DNA from: GCA-2786165 sp964625775
Lineage (GTDB): Bacteria; Pseudomonadota; Gammaproteobacteria; Legionellales; Legionellaceae
Reading direction: 5' to 3'
Assembly: GCA_964625775.1 (NCBI GenBank)
Contig: CAZVEH010000007.1
Coordinates: 1 to 61,725, forward strand
Length of the DNA: 61,725 nucleotides
Each line of letters opens with the position of its first letter. Position 1 is the first letter of the stretch. The notes beneath the pieces are model-generated. The model saw nothing but the letters and a program-made list of their open reading frames with translations, did not search any database and was not told the DNA's origin. Shown in pieces: positions 42,374 to 52,089 of the stretch. Position numbers and translations under genes: made by a program.

Positions 42374-43864
42374 GTGACGACAAAAAATAAGCCGACTGCA
42401 ACAACAATGAATGATGGTGATTTTCGTCGAGCGCTCAAAATTCGTCATGTACAACTGATTGCTTTGGGCGGTATCATTGGCTCTGGTTTTTTCCTGAGTA
42501 CAGGTGCCGTGGTCAGCCAGGTAGGACCATCGGTATTTCTAGCCTATATTTTAGGCGGACTCATTATTTATTTAACCATGCTATGTATGGGAGAACTGAC
42601 TGTAGCCATCCCTATTGCTGGGTCTTTTATTAATTATACGGCTGACTTTATTTCTCCAGCATTTGCGTGTGGCGTTGGATGGTCTTATTGGTTAAGTTGG
42701 GTCGTTTATATCCCGGCTGAATGCCTGGCGGGTGGCATTATCATGCAATATTTCACCGGCATGGACAGCTATCTGTGGGCAGTTGCTTTTGGCCTCGTGA
42801 TCACCTGTATCAACTTTGCCAAAGTGGGTACATTCGGAGAAATCGAGTTTTGGTTGGCTTTGATTAAAATATCCGCATTATTAAGTTTTATTGTCTTATC
42901 TATGGTGATATTTTTTGGGTGGATTCACGGTGACCATCCTGCGGGCATGATTGGTGCTCGTTATCTTTTGCATCATGGCGGATTATTCCCGAACGGAGTT
43001 ATTCCATTATTGACGGCCATGGTTTTACTGTTGGTGAATTATCAAGGTTCTGAAATCGTAGGACTCGCAGCCGGGGAGTCTATTGACCCTGGACGCATGA
43101 TTCCCTATGCGATCCGTAATGTATCTTTACGCATTCTATTTATTTATATCATGCCCGTATTTTGTTTGGTTCTGATTTTCCCCTGGGAACATGCGAATTT
43201 AAAAAATTCTGTATTTGCCGATGCACTTAATTTTTACGGCTTAAAATGGGCAGGCGCCGCAACCAGTTTTGTCACACTGACCTCAGCTCTATCCTGCTCT
43301 AATTCGGGTGTTTACGGTATAGTGCGCGCCTTACACGCATTAGCTCGCAACGGTATGGCACCTCCTGCACTTAGCCGTCTGAATCGCAATGCAGTCCCGC
43401 AAAATGCGGGGATTGTGACCTTGATTTCTATTTGGTTGGTCCTCTTGGGCAGTTACTTTTTTTCTCAAACCAGCTTATATATTTCTCTGCTCTTGATTTC
43501 AGGCTTCACTGGAGCCATCGCTTGGATCTCGTTATGCTGGGCACAAATCAATTTTAGAAGACGTTTGCACGCAGCTGGCTACACCAAAGACGACCTACAA
43601 TACAGCACACCTGGTGCTCCTTACACAGGCATTATTGCTATTGTTCTTATGGTGATTTGTTTGATTTTCTTATTCTTTTCGGATGACATCAGTTATAAGA
43701 TAGCCTTTGTGGTAGGCTTAATCAGTTTGATATTCCCTATTGTGGTATATCAGTATCTTGGTCTCAAACACAAAAGACACGAAGTGTTGACAGAGCACAA
43801 GCATATCCTTTTTGATGATTTGTTCCCGAAAAAGGTAAAAGCAAAGAAAGCAAAAACCCAATGA
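42374..43864 (+). CDS. Amino acid permease, AAT/APC family
   Basis: This 496-residue transporter has 12 predicted helices. The family start is clear: ALKIRHVQLIALGGIIGSGFFLSTG, with the substrate-binding GGIIGSG. MGELTVAIPIAGSFINYTADF and VNYQGSEIVGLAAGES are typical of LysP/AnsP/GabP-type carriers. A Lys-rich tail (KKVKAKKAKTQ) ends it. The substrate is not decidable from sequence. The start is GTG with no strong ribosome binding site. It has its own promoter and a long leader after tRNA-Ser. Confidence 0.9.
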   Translation: MTTKNKPTATTMNDGDFRRALKIRHVQLIALGGIIGSGFFLSTGAVVSQVGPSVFLAYILGGLIIYLTMLCMGELTVAIPIAGSFINYTADFISPAFACGVGWSYWLSWVVYIPAECLAGGIIMQYFTGMDSYLWAVAFGLVITCINFAKVGTFGEIEFWLALIKISALLSFIVLSMVIFFGWIHGDHPAGMIGARYLLHHGGLFPNGVIPLLTAMVLLLVNYQGSEIVGLAAGESIDPGRMIPYAIRNVSLRILFIYIMPVFCLVLIFPWEHANLKNSVFADALNFYGLKWAGAATSFVTLTSALSCSNSGVYGIVRALHALARNGMAPPALSRLNRNAVPQNAGIVTLISIWLVLLGSYFFSQTSLYISLLLISGFTGAIAWISLCWAQINFRRRLHAAGYTKDDLQYSTPGAPYTGIIAIVLMVICLIFLFFSDDISYKIAFVVGLISLIFPIVVYQYLGLKHKRHEVLTEHKHILFDDLFPKKVKAKKAKTQ

Positions 43865-43938
43865 CTTTATTTTTATCTCATTGATATTAAAATGATAATC
43901 TGATATTATTTTGTTCAAAATATTCTGGAAAAACAAGT

Positions 43939-44553
43939 ATGGTGACAATTGATAAACTGCCGCATCCACAAGTTATCAAACAATCTCAACAAAATCCCTG
44001 GCGTGGGTGTTATGCAGCATGGGGTTTGTATAAAAAACAAACGGAAAAAACCCTAGAAAGCATGCCACATGTAGAACCTAACGATCCCACAAAAAAAATC
44101 AAAGCTTTACAGCCTATTTTAAATAGAACATGGTTGAGTCATTATAGCCCGAACTATTTGATGATTCAGGTTTGTATTCTGCAAAGTAAATTATTGGCAC
44201 AATCTTATTACTTATATCAAAACCACTTGGATATACCTGGTAATGACCAGACGCAAATTGATAGCGCCTATGAGATGTGTGTTGCTAGAGCTACAGAGTT
44301 CCATATGCTCAAAGAATTCGCCAAAGACCAAGATAATATCTTTATGAGTCAAAGGATGTTATGGGCTACAGCGATGGCAATTACCTTGGTCCTGATTGCA
44401 GCATCTGTGTACTCTACAGTCTTGTTAGGTGTGATACTTGGGCCAGCTGCATGCCTAGGCTTAGTAGTTACCACTGACGCACACTTGACACAAGCATTAG
44501 ATGAATTAGAACTGGCCGTAGCCCCAGATGGACATATTCCGCGCTTCAAATAG
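43939..44553 (+). CDS. Protein of unknown function with a C-terminal membrane hairpin
   Basis: This is a 204-residue protein. Residues 1-130 are soluble and helical (including WRGCYAAWGLYKKQTEK and YDDAYEMC-like YEMCVARATEFHML). Two adjacent hydrophobic segments follow (MLWATAMAITLVLIAASVYSTVL-type, then VILGPAACLGLVV), and the tail is short and acidic. There is no signal peptide. I know no family. The layout (soluble N-terminus, hairpin near the C-terminus) is shared with other accessory proteins here. It overlaps ybgI by eight bases, convergently. Confidence 0.62.
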   Translation: MVTIDKLPHPQVIKQSQQNPWRGCYAAWGLYKKQTEKTLESMPHVEPNDPTKKIKALQPILNRTWLSHYSPNYLMIQVCILQSKLLAQSYYLYQNHLDIPGNDQTQIDSAYEMCVARATEFHMLKEFAKDQDNIFMSQRMLWATAMAITLVLIAASVYSTVLLGVILGPAACLGLVVTTDAHLTQALDELELAVAPDGHIPRFK

Positions 44554-45304
44554 GATTGCCCGTCTCGATAAACTGATGCTCCAAGTCAAACTTGTCAGCG
44601 AGATGAGCACCCAAAGCCTGTACACCATAACGTTCAGTAGCATGATGTCCGCATGCATAATAATGAATATTCAATTCTTTAGCCAAGTCGAAAGTTCGCT
44701 CTGATATTTCGCCACTGATATAAGCATCCACACCCAGATGATGAGCATCTTCTAAATAATCTTGCGCCGCACCTGTGCACCAGGCAATGGATTGAATCGG
44801 TCGTGATTCAGCTGCAATGTGAATGGGTTGTTGTAAAAAAACATCATTCAGTACCTGAAACAATGCCTCCCCGCTTAAGGTTTGGTCTAAGCGAGCTGAC
44901 CACAACCCTTTCGGAATCTTTTCCACATCGTGTTGGGCCATATCGTGCACAGGCAAGCGTTTTGCCAAACAAGCGTTATTGCCCAGCACAGGGTGCACAT
45001 CCAGCGGCAAATGATACGCAAATAAATTAAGATCATGAACAATCAATTCGCCAATTCTTTGACGACGAAACCCGGTGATCACCGAACGTTCACCACGCCA
45101 AAAAAAACCATGATGCACCAAAATGGCATCTGCTTTGTGGCGTGCCGCTTTTTGAATGACGTCGCGTGAAATACTCACCGCCGAACACAGACGTTGAATC
45201 TCGGGACGTCCTTCAATTTGCAACCCATTGGGCGCATAATCTGCTAGCGCGTTACAAGACAAATAGCTGTCTAAGTAAACTGCCAATGCGTCGCGCGTGA
45301 TCAC
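44546..45304 (-). CDS. ybgI: NIF3/YbgI family di-metal protein
   Basis: This 252-residue protein of the GTP cyclohydrolase I type 2/NIF3 family has metal ligands in ILVHHGFFW, HLPLDVHP and the final GHHATERYGV. Length is typical. Its biochemical role is unsettled (proposed metal chaperone or hydrolase). It starts with GTG overlapping the murA stop, so it belongs to the murA transcript. Confidence 0.9.
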   Translation of the reverse strand: MITRDALAVYLDSYLSCNALADYAPNGLQIEGRPEIQRLCSAVSISRDVIQKAARHKADAILVHHGFFWRGERSVITGFRRQRIGELIVHDLNLFAYHLPLDVHPVLGNNACLAKRLPVHDMAQHDVEKIPKGLWSARLDQTLSGEALFQVLNDVFLQQPIHIAAESRPIQSIAWCTGAAQDYLEDAHHLGVDAYISGEISERTFDLAKELNIHYYACGHHATERYGVQALGAHLADKFDLEHQFIETGNPI

Positions 45305-46569
45305 TCAGTAGACCGTCGCTTGATATCAGCGCCTAGCATAGATAATTTTTCTTCAATACGTTCATACCCACGATCTACGTGATAAATTCGCTCAACCGTG
45401 GTTTCTCCCTCAGCCGCCAATCCAGCTAAAATCAAACTGGCAGAAGCACGCAAATCTGTTGCCATCACCGGTGCGCCCATCAATTTATCCACACCCGTGA
45501 TCATCGCAGTATTGCCGTTCAATTTGATAATAGCCCCCATGCGCTGCAACTCTTGAACATGCATAAAACGATTTTCAAAAATATTTTCCACCACACTAGA
45601 TGTGCCATTTGCAACAACATTCATCGCCATGAATTGCGCTTGCATGTCAGTGGCTAACCCTGGATAAGGTGCTGTTGAAATATCCACAGCCCTGGGCCGC
45701 TCACCTTTCATGTCCAGACTCACCCAATCTTCACCAAATGTTAGATGGGCACCCGCTTCTTCGAATTTACATAGCATAGACAGCAAGTTGTCAGGCTTAA
45801 CTTTACGCACCGTTACTTGTCCTCGAGTCAAAGCAGCAGCCGTTAAATACGTTCCCGCCTCAATTCGATCCGGGATCACAGAATAGGCCCCACCACTCAA
45901 ACAGTCCACACCTTCAATTTCAATGGTATGTGTGCCTGCACCATAAATTTTTGCGCCCATTTGATTTAAAAACAATGCCAGATCCACGACCTCTGGTTCC
46001 CGAGCAGCATTTTTAATCACAGTTTTACCCTTGGCCAAAACACCGGCCATCATGATGTTTTCAGTTCCAGTCACCGTGATGGTATCAAATACCAAAGTTT
46101 TGCCTTCTAAGCGCCCTTTTTTACAACGCGCTTTGATAAATCCATTTTGCACTGTAATCTCTGCACCCATGGTTTTCAATGCTTTCAAATGCAAATCAAC
46201 AGGTCGCGTACCAATCGCGCAGCCGCCAGGTAAAGACACATCGGCTTCGCCAAATCTGGACAGCAAGGGTCCTAGCACCAAAATGGAAGCGCGCATGGTT
46301 TTCACCAAATGATAAGGTGCCACCAAATCATTCACACCACTGGAATTGATTTGCACATTCATTTTTTCGTCAACCACGAGTTTTGCGCCCAAATGACCCA
46401 ACAACTCCATCATTGTAGTCACATCTTTAAGATGAGGGACATTGGCAATGGTGACATTTTCGGTCAACAAAAGAGAGGCGGCCATAATAGGTAGTGCCGA
46501 GTTTTTGGCCCCTGACACAACCACATCCCCATGAAGAGGCTTGCCGCCTTTAATGATTAATTTATCCAA
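45301..46569 (-). CDS. murA: UDP-N-acetylglucosamine 1-carboxyvinyltransferase
   Basis: This 422-residue enzyme performs the first committed step of peptidoglycan synthesis, adding enolpyruvate to UDP-GlcNAc. It has K22-N23 (SGAKNSALP) and the active-site C117 in LPGGCAIGTRPVD, so it should be fosfomycin-sensitive. DLRASASLILAGL and the RIYHVDRGYERIEEKL end are intact. It overlaps ibaG by eight bases. Confidence 0.97.
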   Translation of the reverse strand: MDKLIIKGGKPLHGDVVVSGAKNSALPIMAASLLLTENVTIANVPHLKDVTTMMELLGHLGAKLVVDEKMNVQINSSGVNDLVAPYHLVKTMRASILVLGPLLSRFGEADVSLPGGCAIGTRPVDLHLKALKTMGAEITVQNGFIKARCKKGRLEGKTLVFDTITVTGTENIMMAGVLAKGKTVIKNAAREPEVVDLALFLNQMGAKIYGAGTHTIEIEGVDCLSGGAYSVIPDRIEAGTYLTAAALTRGQVTVRKVKPDNLLSMLCKFEEAGAHLTFGEDWVSLDMKGERPRAVDISTAPYPGLATDMQAQFMAMNVVANGTSSVVENIFENRFMHVQELQRMGAIIKLNGNTAMITGVDKLMGAPVMATDLRASASLILAGLAAEGETTVERIYHVDRGYERIEEKLSMLGADIKRRSTE

Positions 46570-46819
46570 GTTGGTTCTCCTCTAGGATTTTATGCCATTC
46601 AGACTTTGTCCATGTATTCAGATGAATCGCATGTAATTGTCCTGATAAGATAGGTTGATTCAGTAATGCGTATACCCACAATTGGCGTTTTACTTTAGGT
46701 TTGTCAATAAATTCATCAGATACGATCGTCAGATGGTAATGCTTTCCATCGCTTTCCACCGCAACATGTTCGATGTTGGTGTGTTGTTTTAATATATCTT
46801 CGAGTTGCTCAGGACTCAC
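46562..46819 (-). CDS. ibaG: BolA-family protein IbaG
   Basis: This 85-residue BolA-like protein of the YrbA/IbaG branch sits between mlaB and murA, as in E. coli. It has the BolA core HLTIVSDEFIDKPKVKRQLWVYALL with a His-containing C-terminal part. It partners monothiol glutaredoxins in Fe-S handling. The start is GTG with AGGAG seven bases upstream, which decides the start. Confidence 0.93.
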   Translation of the reverse strand: MSPEQLEDILKQHTNIEHVAVESDGKHYHLTIVSDEFIDKPKVKRQLWVYALLNQPILSGQLHAIHLNTWTKSEWHKILEENQLG

Positions 46820-47108
46820 GCGTTTCTCCTATCATCAAAATGTGTTCTACCCCGTATAATTTAGCCAACGCACGAATGTCATTCGTAAGGTGCCCTATCA
46901 CCAAGCGTTTCGATCGCTGACGGCTTAAACGGTGTGCATCCATCAAAAAAGCCAAACCCGCACTGTCGCATGTGTGAACCTCTGTTAAATCACAATGAAT
47001 TTCGTCAGATTGCGCACTGTCTATCAATGTGATCAAACGTAATCTGTGGGTCGTCACTGTTTCAAAGGTTAACTGATCCAGTGGTTTAAACTGATTAGAG
47101 TCACTCAT
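46809..47108 (-). CDS. mlaB: Mla pathway STAS-domain protein MlaB
   Basis: This 99-residue STAS protein stabilises the MlaFE transporter. The conserved TCDSAGLAFLMDAHRL carries the phosphorylatable-type serine region. The ATG at 47108 is used; an in-frame TTG lies one codon upstream. It is divergent in sequence, as is usual for MlaB, and the call rests partly on context. Confidence 0.9.
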   Translation of the reverse strand: MSDSNQFKPLDQLTFETVTTHRLRLITLIDSAQSDEIHCDLTEVHTCDSAGLAFLMDAHRLSRQRSKRLVIGHLTNDIRALAKLYGVEHILMIGETRES

Positions 47109-47112
47109 CAAA

Positions 47113-47718
47113 TTATGCCGTTTTTTTATTCATTTGCATTTGATTGATCAAATCACGCATGGACCCATGTTGTAAAATATCAGAAAATTGCGTTCTAAAG
47201 CTTTGCAACAAACTGACACCCTCAACACTTAAGTCATAAATTTTCCACTGTCCAGATTTCGAGACTAGATTATAGCTCAGGGGTATATGTTGACCGTTAG
47301 GTCGGGAAATCACGGAGTTAACGCGAATAAAATGCGCATCAACAGAGCCACGAACCGGCGTAAATGCTACTGTTTCTCCAGAGTACTCTGCGAGAGGCGA
47401 AGCATAAGTTCGAATCACTAACTGAGTAAACTCTTGACTAAACGCTTGTTTTTCTGCTGCGGTCGCTTTCATCCAAGCTTGCCGACCTAACACAGAACGC
47501 GACATCCCTTGGACATCGATGTGCGGCAATAAATAAGTGCGTATGGCTTGATTGATAATACTGGGATCATGTTTCAAACGCGACTGATTGGCTTTCAAGT
47601 TCGCGATAATTTGCTGTGCGGTTTCCTCCAACATTGGCACAGGTGAGGATTCTGCCATGCTATGACTTGACCACACCAGGGACATCATCATCACCAACAT
47701 TCCGACTATACGATTCAT
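47113..47718 (-). CDS. mlaC: Mla pathway periplasmic phospholipid-binding protein MlaC
   Basis: This 201-residue periplasmic shuttle has a signal peptide (MNRIVGMLVMMMSLVWSSHSMA). It carries phospholipid between the outer-membrane MlaA complex and MlaFEDB. The family core is present (LLPHIDVQGMSRSVLGRQAW, and late SGQWKIYDLSVEGVSLL). The ATG at 47718 has AGAGG at good spacing; an upstream in-frame start at 47739 was rejected. mlaA is not in the window. Confidence 0.95.
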   Translation of the reverse strand: MNRIVGMLVMMMSLVWSSHSMAESSPVPMLEETAQQIIANLKANQSRLKHDPSIINQAIRTYLLPHIDVQGMSRSVLGRQAWMKATAAEKQAFSQEFTQLVIRTYASPLAEYSGETVAFTPVRGSVDAHFIRVNSVISRPNGQHIPLSYNLVSKSGQWKIYDLSVEGVSLLQSFRTQFSDILQHGSMRDLINQMQMNKKTA

Positions 47719-47754
47719 ATTATCCTCTCTTTTTGTCAATGTCTGTGAAGACCA

Positions 47755-48234
47755 TTATTTTTTAATATTAAACAACAATTGACCAATTAAATTTTCTAAA
47801 ATAATGGCTTCTTGAGTTTTAGCAATCACATCTCCCGCACGCAAAAACTGATGTTGTGGATCAGCTCCGTCAAACCCTGGTACGATGCTGATATAGTTAG
47901 ATCCTAATAAACCTTCTGTTAAAATTCTAGCAGATACATCGTCATATGGAATTTTTTGATCACTGCGTAACGCCATAGTCACTTTTGCATTCAAATCACC
48001 AGGCTTTAATTCGATTCGGGTAACTTCACCTACTTTGACACCCGCAATGGTCACAGGAGCACGCACTTTCAGGCCACCGATATCTGAAAAATCAGCTGAT
48101 ACAGCATAATGATCAGATTTGGCAAAAGCCGATATACCACTCACTTTCATCGCCAAAAACATAAAAGCCAACAACCCTGTCATCATCAGCAAACCCACAC
48201 TAATATGAACATAGCGAGCATGTTGTTTTTTCAT
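47755..48234 (-). CDS. mlaD: Mla pathway MCE-domain protein MlaD
   Basis: This 159-residue inner-membrane protein has one N-terminal helix and a single MCE domain (YAVSADFSDIGGLKVRAPVTIAGVKVGEV, quoted in part as FSDIGGLKVRAPV). In relatives it forms a hexameric ring that passes lipids to MlaC. The C-terminal helix is hydrophobic (AIILENLIGQLLFNI). It starts directly after the mlaE stop. Confidence 0.95.
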   Translation of the reverse strand: MKKQHARYVHISVGLLMMTGLLAFMFLAMKVSGISAFAKSDHYAVSADFSDIGGLKVRAPVTIAGVKVGEVTRIELKPGDLNAKVTMALRSDQKIPYDDVSARILTEGLLGSNYISIVPGFDGADPQHQFLRAGDVIAKTQEAIILENLIGQLLFNIKK

Positions 48235-49017
48235 TTACCAACCTCCAATCATCATTGCCGTCAATAAAAAATCAAATCCCAACACAGTGAGAGAACCGTA
48301 AACCACCGTGCGTGTCGTAGCCTGACTGATCCCTTCCGCTGTTGGAATACATTGAAATCCTTGAAACAATGCAATCCAAATCACTAAAAAAGCAAACACA
48401 ACACTCTTAATCACGCCCGAGACAATGTCCATACGAAAATCAACAGCGGCTTGCATATTCGACCAAAAACTTCCAGCATCAACGCCCAGCCAATCTACAC
48501 CTACCCAATAACCGCCATAAATGGCGACCATTGAAAAAATCAACCCCAAGACCGGCAAAGCAATCATACCCGCCCAAAACCGTGGGTAAATGATATACCG
48601 AAGTGGGTCAACGCCCATCATATCCATGCTGGCTAATTGTTCAGTAGCTTTCATCAAGCCAATTTCCGCGGTTAAGGCTGAGCCAGCGCGGCCGGCGAAC
48701 AGCAAGGCAGTAAGCACTGGTCCCAATTCTCGGGTAATACTCAATGCCAGTAATTGGCCAATTTGACTAACAGCACCAAATTTTTGCAAGGTATGAAATC
48801 CTTGTAAGCCAACGACCATACCAATAAAAAGCCCAGAAACTACAACAATCAGGAACGACAAAACACCTACAAAATACAGTTGATCGCGCAAAGAGGGCCA
48901 GAGTTTAACCAAATCAGGCTTTTGGCAAAGTACTCTTAGTAAAAAAACACCGGACTGACCACACGAATGAACCAGATCAAGGGTCCTTGATCCCAATCGC
49001 TCAAAATAATCAAGCAT
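48235..49017 (-). CDS. mlaE: Mla pathway permease MlaE
   Basis: This is a 260-residue permease with about five membrane helices. The family motif ELGPVLTALLFAGRAGSALTAEIGLMKATEQ is intact (quoted in part as GPVLTALLFAGRAGSA). It pairs with the ATPase MlaF. The ATG at 49017 has AGAGGA seven bases upstream and overlaps the mlaF end by eight bases. Confidence 0.96.
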   Translation of the reverse strand: MLDYFERLGSRTLDLVHSCGQSGVFLLRVLCQKPDLVKLWPSLRDQLYFVGVLSFLIVVVSGLFIGMVVGLQGFHTLQKFGAVSQIGQLLALSITRELGPVLTALLFAGRAGSALTAEIGLMKATEQLASMDMMGVDPLRYIIYPRFWAGMIALPVLGLIFSMVAIYGGYWVGVDWLGVDAGSFWSNMQAAVDFRMDIVSGVIKSVVFAFLVIWIALFQGFQCIPTAEGISQATTRTVVYGSLTVLGFDFLLTAMMIGGW

Positions 49018-49816
49018 CAAAAAATTCCTCTAAATAAGGCTTTGCAGGATAATGAAACGGCACTGCGCCATCCGCTTCTCCATGCATAAATTGGCTGATT
49101 TGAGGTTGGCTGGAAGCAAGTAAATCCTGAGGCTCGCCCTCACCAATGATTTTACCATGTGCAATCAGATAAACATAATCAGCAATCGAACACGTTTCTT
49201 CGACATCATGCGACACAATGATTGTAGTCAACTTCAGTAAGTCATTGATTTTCTTGATCAAACGCAACAACACCCCCATAGAAATGGGATCCTGACCAGT
49301 AAATGGCTCATCGTACATCATCAGCTGTGGATCAAGTGCCATAGCACGCGCCAAAGCCACGCGTCTTGCCATGCCTCCCGATAACTCTGCAGGCATCATA
49401 TCTGCTGTACCGCGTAACCCCACGGCTTCAAGTTTCATCAGCACCAAATCACGCAACACAATCGGCGCTAAATTCGTATGCTCTCTCAAGGGAAAGGCCA
49501 CATTATCAAACACGGATAAATGAGAAAACAACGCACTGGATTGAAACAACAAACCCATCTTGCGGCGAATCGCACATAGTTGATGATGTTTTAAACGATG
49601 TATATCCTGTTCATTGACTTTGATACAACCTGAATCAGGAGTAAGTAATCCGCCAATAAGTCTTAATAAGGTGGTTTTACCACTGCCACTTGGCCCCATA
49701 ATGGCGGTTATTTTTCCACGAGGTACAGCGATCGTAATGTCATCAAATATCTGTCGATCCTGATGGCCAAAGGATAAATGACTGATGGTAACCAAGTGAT
49801 CTGAAGTTGGGGGCAT
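49010..49816 (-). CDS. mlaF: Mla pathway ATP-binding protein MlaF
   Basis: This 268-residue ABC ATPase has Walker A GPSGSGKTT, signature LSGGMARRVALARAMA and Walker B LMMYDEPFTGQDP. It drives phospholipid transport to keep outer-membrane asymmetry. The ATG at 49816 was chosen because a TATAAT at 49849-49844 (minus strand) lies between it and the alternative start at 49858. Confidence 0.94.
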   Translation of the reverse strand: MPPTSDHLVTISHLSFGHQDRQIFDDITIAVPRGKITAIMGPSGSGKTTLLRLIGGLLTPDSGCIKVNEQDIHRLKHHQLCAIRRKMGLLFQSSALFSHLSVFDNVAFPLREHTNLAPIVLRDLVLMKLEAVGLRGTADMMPAELSGGMARRVALARAMALDPQLMMYDEPFTGQDPISMGVLLRLIKKINDLLKLTTIIVSHDVEETCSIADYVYLIAHGKIIGEGEPQDLLASSQPQISQFMHGEADGAVPFHYPAKPYLEEFFDA

Positions 49817-49948
49817 TGTTAATCTCAATCTCTCTATATAGTAATTATATACTTGCATTGCATATAATTTCCATCATGACTTGCATAAAAGCACAATTAA
49901 AAATTGCGAGTGCCCGTCTCATCACGGTTCAAATGTGCAACAGTTTAG

Positions 49949-49954
49949 TATAAT
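49949..49954 (+). promoter_or_regulatory. -10 box candidate for the kdsD-kdsC-lptCAB operon
   Basis: A perfect TATAAT about 60 bases before the kdsD ATG. The -35 region is weak (GGTTCA at 17 bp). A second box, TAGAAT, lies at 49972-49977. Confidence 0.42.
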
Positions 49955-50012
49955 CTACACAAAACCTATGGTAGAATTGCACATTCTTAATCCGTGATCT
50001 TGGCAGATCAAC

Positions 50013-50975
50013 ATGAATTTTTGTAAACTTGGTTTGGCCGTTATCGAAACGGAAGCGCAAGCCATATTCGACTTAACTCAGCGTATCGATGAGCGATTTG
50101 AAGCAGCCTGTGAATTGTTATTGTCCTGCACCGGTCGTGTGGTTGTGACTGGCATGGGAAAATCTGGGCATATTGCCAATAAAATTGCAGCTACGTTATC
50201 AAGCACGGGCACGCCAGCGTTTTTTATGCATCCCGGTGAAGCAAGCCATGGCGATTTGGGTATGATCACCCGCCAAGACATCGTGTTGGCTATTTCTCAT
50301 TCAGGCCATACACAAGAGTTAGTCATTTTATTGCCTTTGTTAAAACGCATGGGCGTCCCGTTGATCACGCTCACCGGTCATGCAGACTCGTTATTGGCCA
50401 CATCAGCCAATATCAATTTAGACATCAGCATCAAACACGAAGCATGCCCTTTGGGTCTTGCACCGACCACCAGTACGACGGTTTCATTGGTCATGGGTGA
50501 TGCCCTGGCCATCGCCTTGTTGCAGGCTCGTGGATTCAGTGCGGAAGATTTTGCCTTGTCTCATCCAGGTGGGGTCTTGGGAAAACGCTTGTTGTTGCGT
50601 ATTAATGATTTATGGCATACAGGCGAAGATCTGCCCATCACACGAGAAGATGTTACCATTCGAGAAGCACTCATTGAAGTAACCGCTAAAAAGCTTGGAA
50701 TGACCTGTGTGGTGAATGCCCGCGGTGTGCTCACTGGGATTTATACCGACGGTGATATTCGCCGTACGTTAAATCAAGAGCACGACATCAACAGTACTTT
50801 ATTACACGAAGTTATGACACCTAACTGCCTGACCATTCAACCCGGTCTTTTAGCAGCTGAAGCACTATCCATCATGCAACAACATCGTATTACTTCCTTG
50901 GTGGTCATCGATTCTGAACACCGCCCAGCTGCTGTCATTCACTTACATGATTTATTGCGTGCTGGTGTTTATTAG
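50013..50975 (+). CDS. kdsD: Arabinose-5-phosphate isomerase
   Basis: This 320-residue protein makes arabinose-5-phosphate, the Kdo precursor. A SIS domain (VVVTGMGKSGHIANKIAATLSSTGTPAFF, in part GMGKSGHIANK; and HPGEASHGDLGM) is followed by two CBS domains from about 205. SHPGGVLGKRLL is typical. Divergent from mlaF, first gene of a tightly coupled operon. Confidence 0.96.
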   Translation: MNFCKLGLAVIETEAQAIFDLTQRIDERFEAACELLLSCTGRVVVTGMGKSGHIANKIAATLSSTGTPAFFMHPGEASHGDLGMITRQDIVLAISHSGHTQELVILLPLLKRMGVPLITLTGHADSLLATSANINLDISIKHEACPLGLAPTTSTTVSLVMGDALAIALLQARGFSAEDFALSHPGGVLGKRLLLRINDLWHTGEDLPITREDVTIREALIEVTAKKLGMTCVVNARGVLTGIYTDGDIRRTLNQEHDINSTLLHEVMTPNCLTIQPGLLAAEALSIMQQHRITSLVVIDSEHRPAAVIHLHDLLRAGVY

Positions 50976-50983
50976 GAGACGCT

Positions 50984-51511
50984 ATGGAACAACTGCTGGA
51001 TAAAATACGCAACATCAAATGCCTGATTTGTGATGTAGATGGCGTATTAACGGATGGTCTAAATTATATTGATAATCATGGCAACGAATTAAAATCCTTT
51101 AACGTACAAGATGGCGTAGGATTAAAGCTATTAATGGCAGCCCAAATTGAAGTAGCCGTCATCACGGGCTCATGGAATGCCATTATTGACCATCGTATGA
51201 ATCAATTAGGCATTCGTCACTATTTCAAAGGACAAATCAACAAACAGCAAGCTTACGACACATTAAAATCCACTTTACAATTAACAGACGAGGCATTTGC
51301 TTACATTGGTGATGATGTGGTTGATCTACCTATTATGCAACAAGTCGGATTTTCTATCGCAGTTGCCAATGCTGTCAATCACATCAAAACTCACGCAGAT
51401 TGGACCACCGTTTTGGCCGGTGGACGTGGTGGGTTACGTGAAGCGTGTGATTTTATTTTAGCCACTCAAAATAAAACTGAAGAAGCTATTCAGGGGTATA
51501 TTTACCCATGA
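50984..51511 (+). CDS. kdsC: 3-deoxy-D-manno-octulosonate 8-phosphate phosphatase
   Basis: This 175-residue HAD phosphatase removes phosphate from Kdo-8-P. The nucleophile D17 and D19 are in ICDVDGVLTDG; TGSWNAIIDHR, the late lysine and YIGDDVVDLPIMQQVG complete the HAD motifs. It overlaps lptC by four bases. Confidence 0.96.
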   Translation: MEQLLDKIRNIKCLICDVDGVLTDGLNYIDNHGNELKSFNVQDGVGLKLLMAAQIEVAVITGSWNAIIDHRMNQLGIRHYFKGQINKQQAYDTLKSTLQLTDEAFAYIGDDVVDLPIMQQVGFSIAVANAVNHIKTHADWTTVLAGGRGGLREACDFILATQNKTEEAIQGYIYP

Positions 51512-52089
51512 TGCCTGCTACGGCAAAACAAAGCGTTTGGTTGGGGCTCATCCTCTTATCCACTGTGGCTTTAACATGGCAATGGATACACAATCGTCAA
51601 CATCCTTTCCATGCCTTGGACAGCGATACATTGGCCAAGACCACCAATATCATGATTTATGATCTCAAATATCGGCAATACGATGTCACAGGACGCATGG
51701 TCCATTTTTTAGAAACACCTTTGATCCAACACATTCCAAAGCACAATACCCACCTCTTAACCCAACCGCACATCATAGCCATCGAACCCAATCAAGAACC
51801 CTGGGATATTCGTGCTGATGATGCAAGAGCCATCGAGGGCGGGAAAGAAATCACACTTCAACACCATGTGCGCATTCGACAACAAAAATCCGATATGACC
51901 GAAGTGTTATTAAATACGGAGCATTTGACTTATTTCCCTCAACAAAAAAAAGCCGTTACGGATGATGAAGTGATTCTGACTCAAGCGGGTAATCAAGTAC
52001 AATCCAAAGGGCTCATTGCCGATCTTGCTGAAAACAATGTCCGTCTACTTTCAAACGCGCGGGGCCATTATGTACCTCAAACACGTTAA
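51508..52089 (+). CDS. lptC: LPS export inner-membrane protein LptC
   Basis: This is a 193-residue bitopic protein with one N-terminal helix (VWLGLILLSTVALTWQWI) and a periplasmic beta-jellyroll domain that receives LPS from LptB2FG. NIMIYDLKYRQYDVTGRM and the late VILTQAGNQVQSKGLIADL match the family. Position between kdsC and lptA supports it. Confidence 0.92.
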   Translation: MMPATAKQSVWLGLILLSTVALTWQWIHNRQHPFHALDSDTLAKTTNIMIYDLKYRQYDVTGRMVHFLETPLIQHIPKHNTHLLTQPHIIAIEPNQEPWDIRADDARAIEGGKEITLQHHVRIRQQKSDMTEVLLNTEHLTYFPQQKKAVTDDEVILTQAGNQVQSKGLIADLAENNVRLLSNARGHYVPQTR

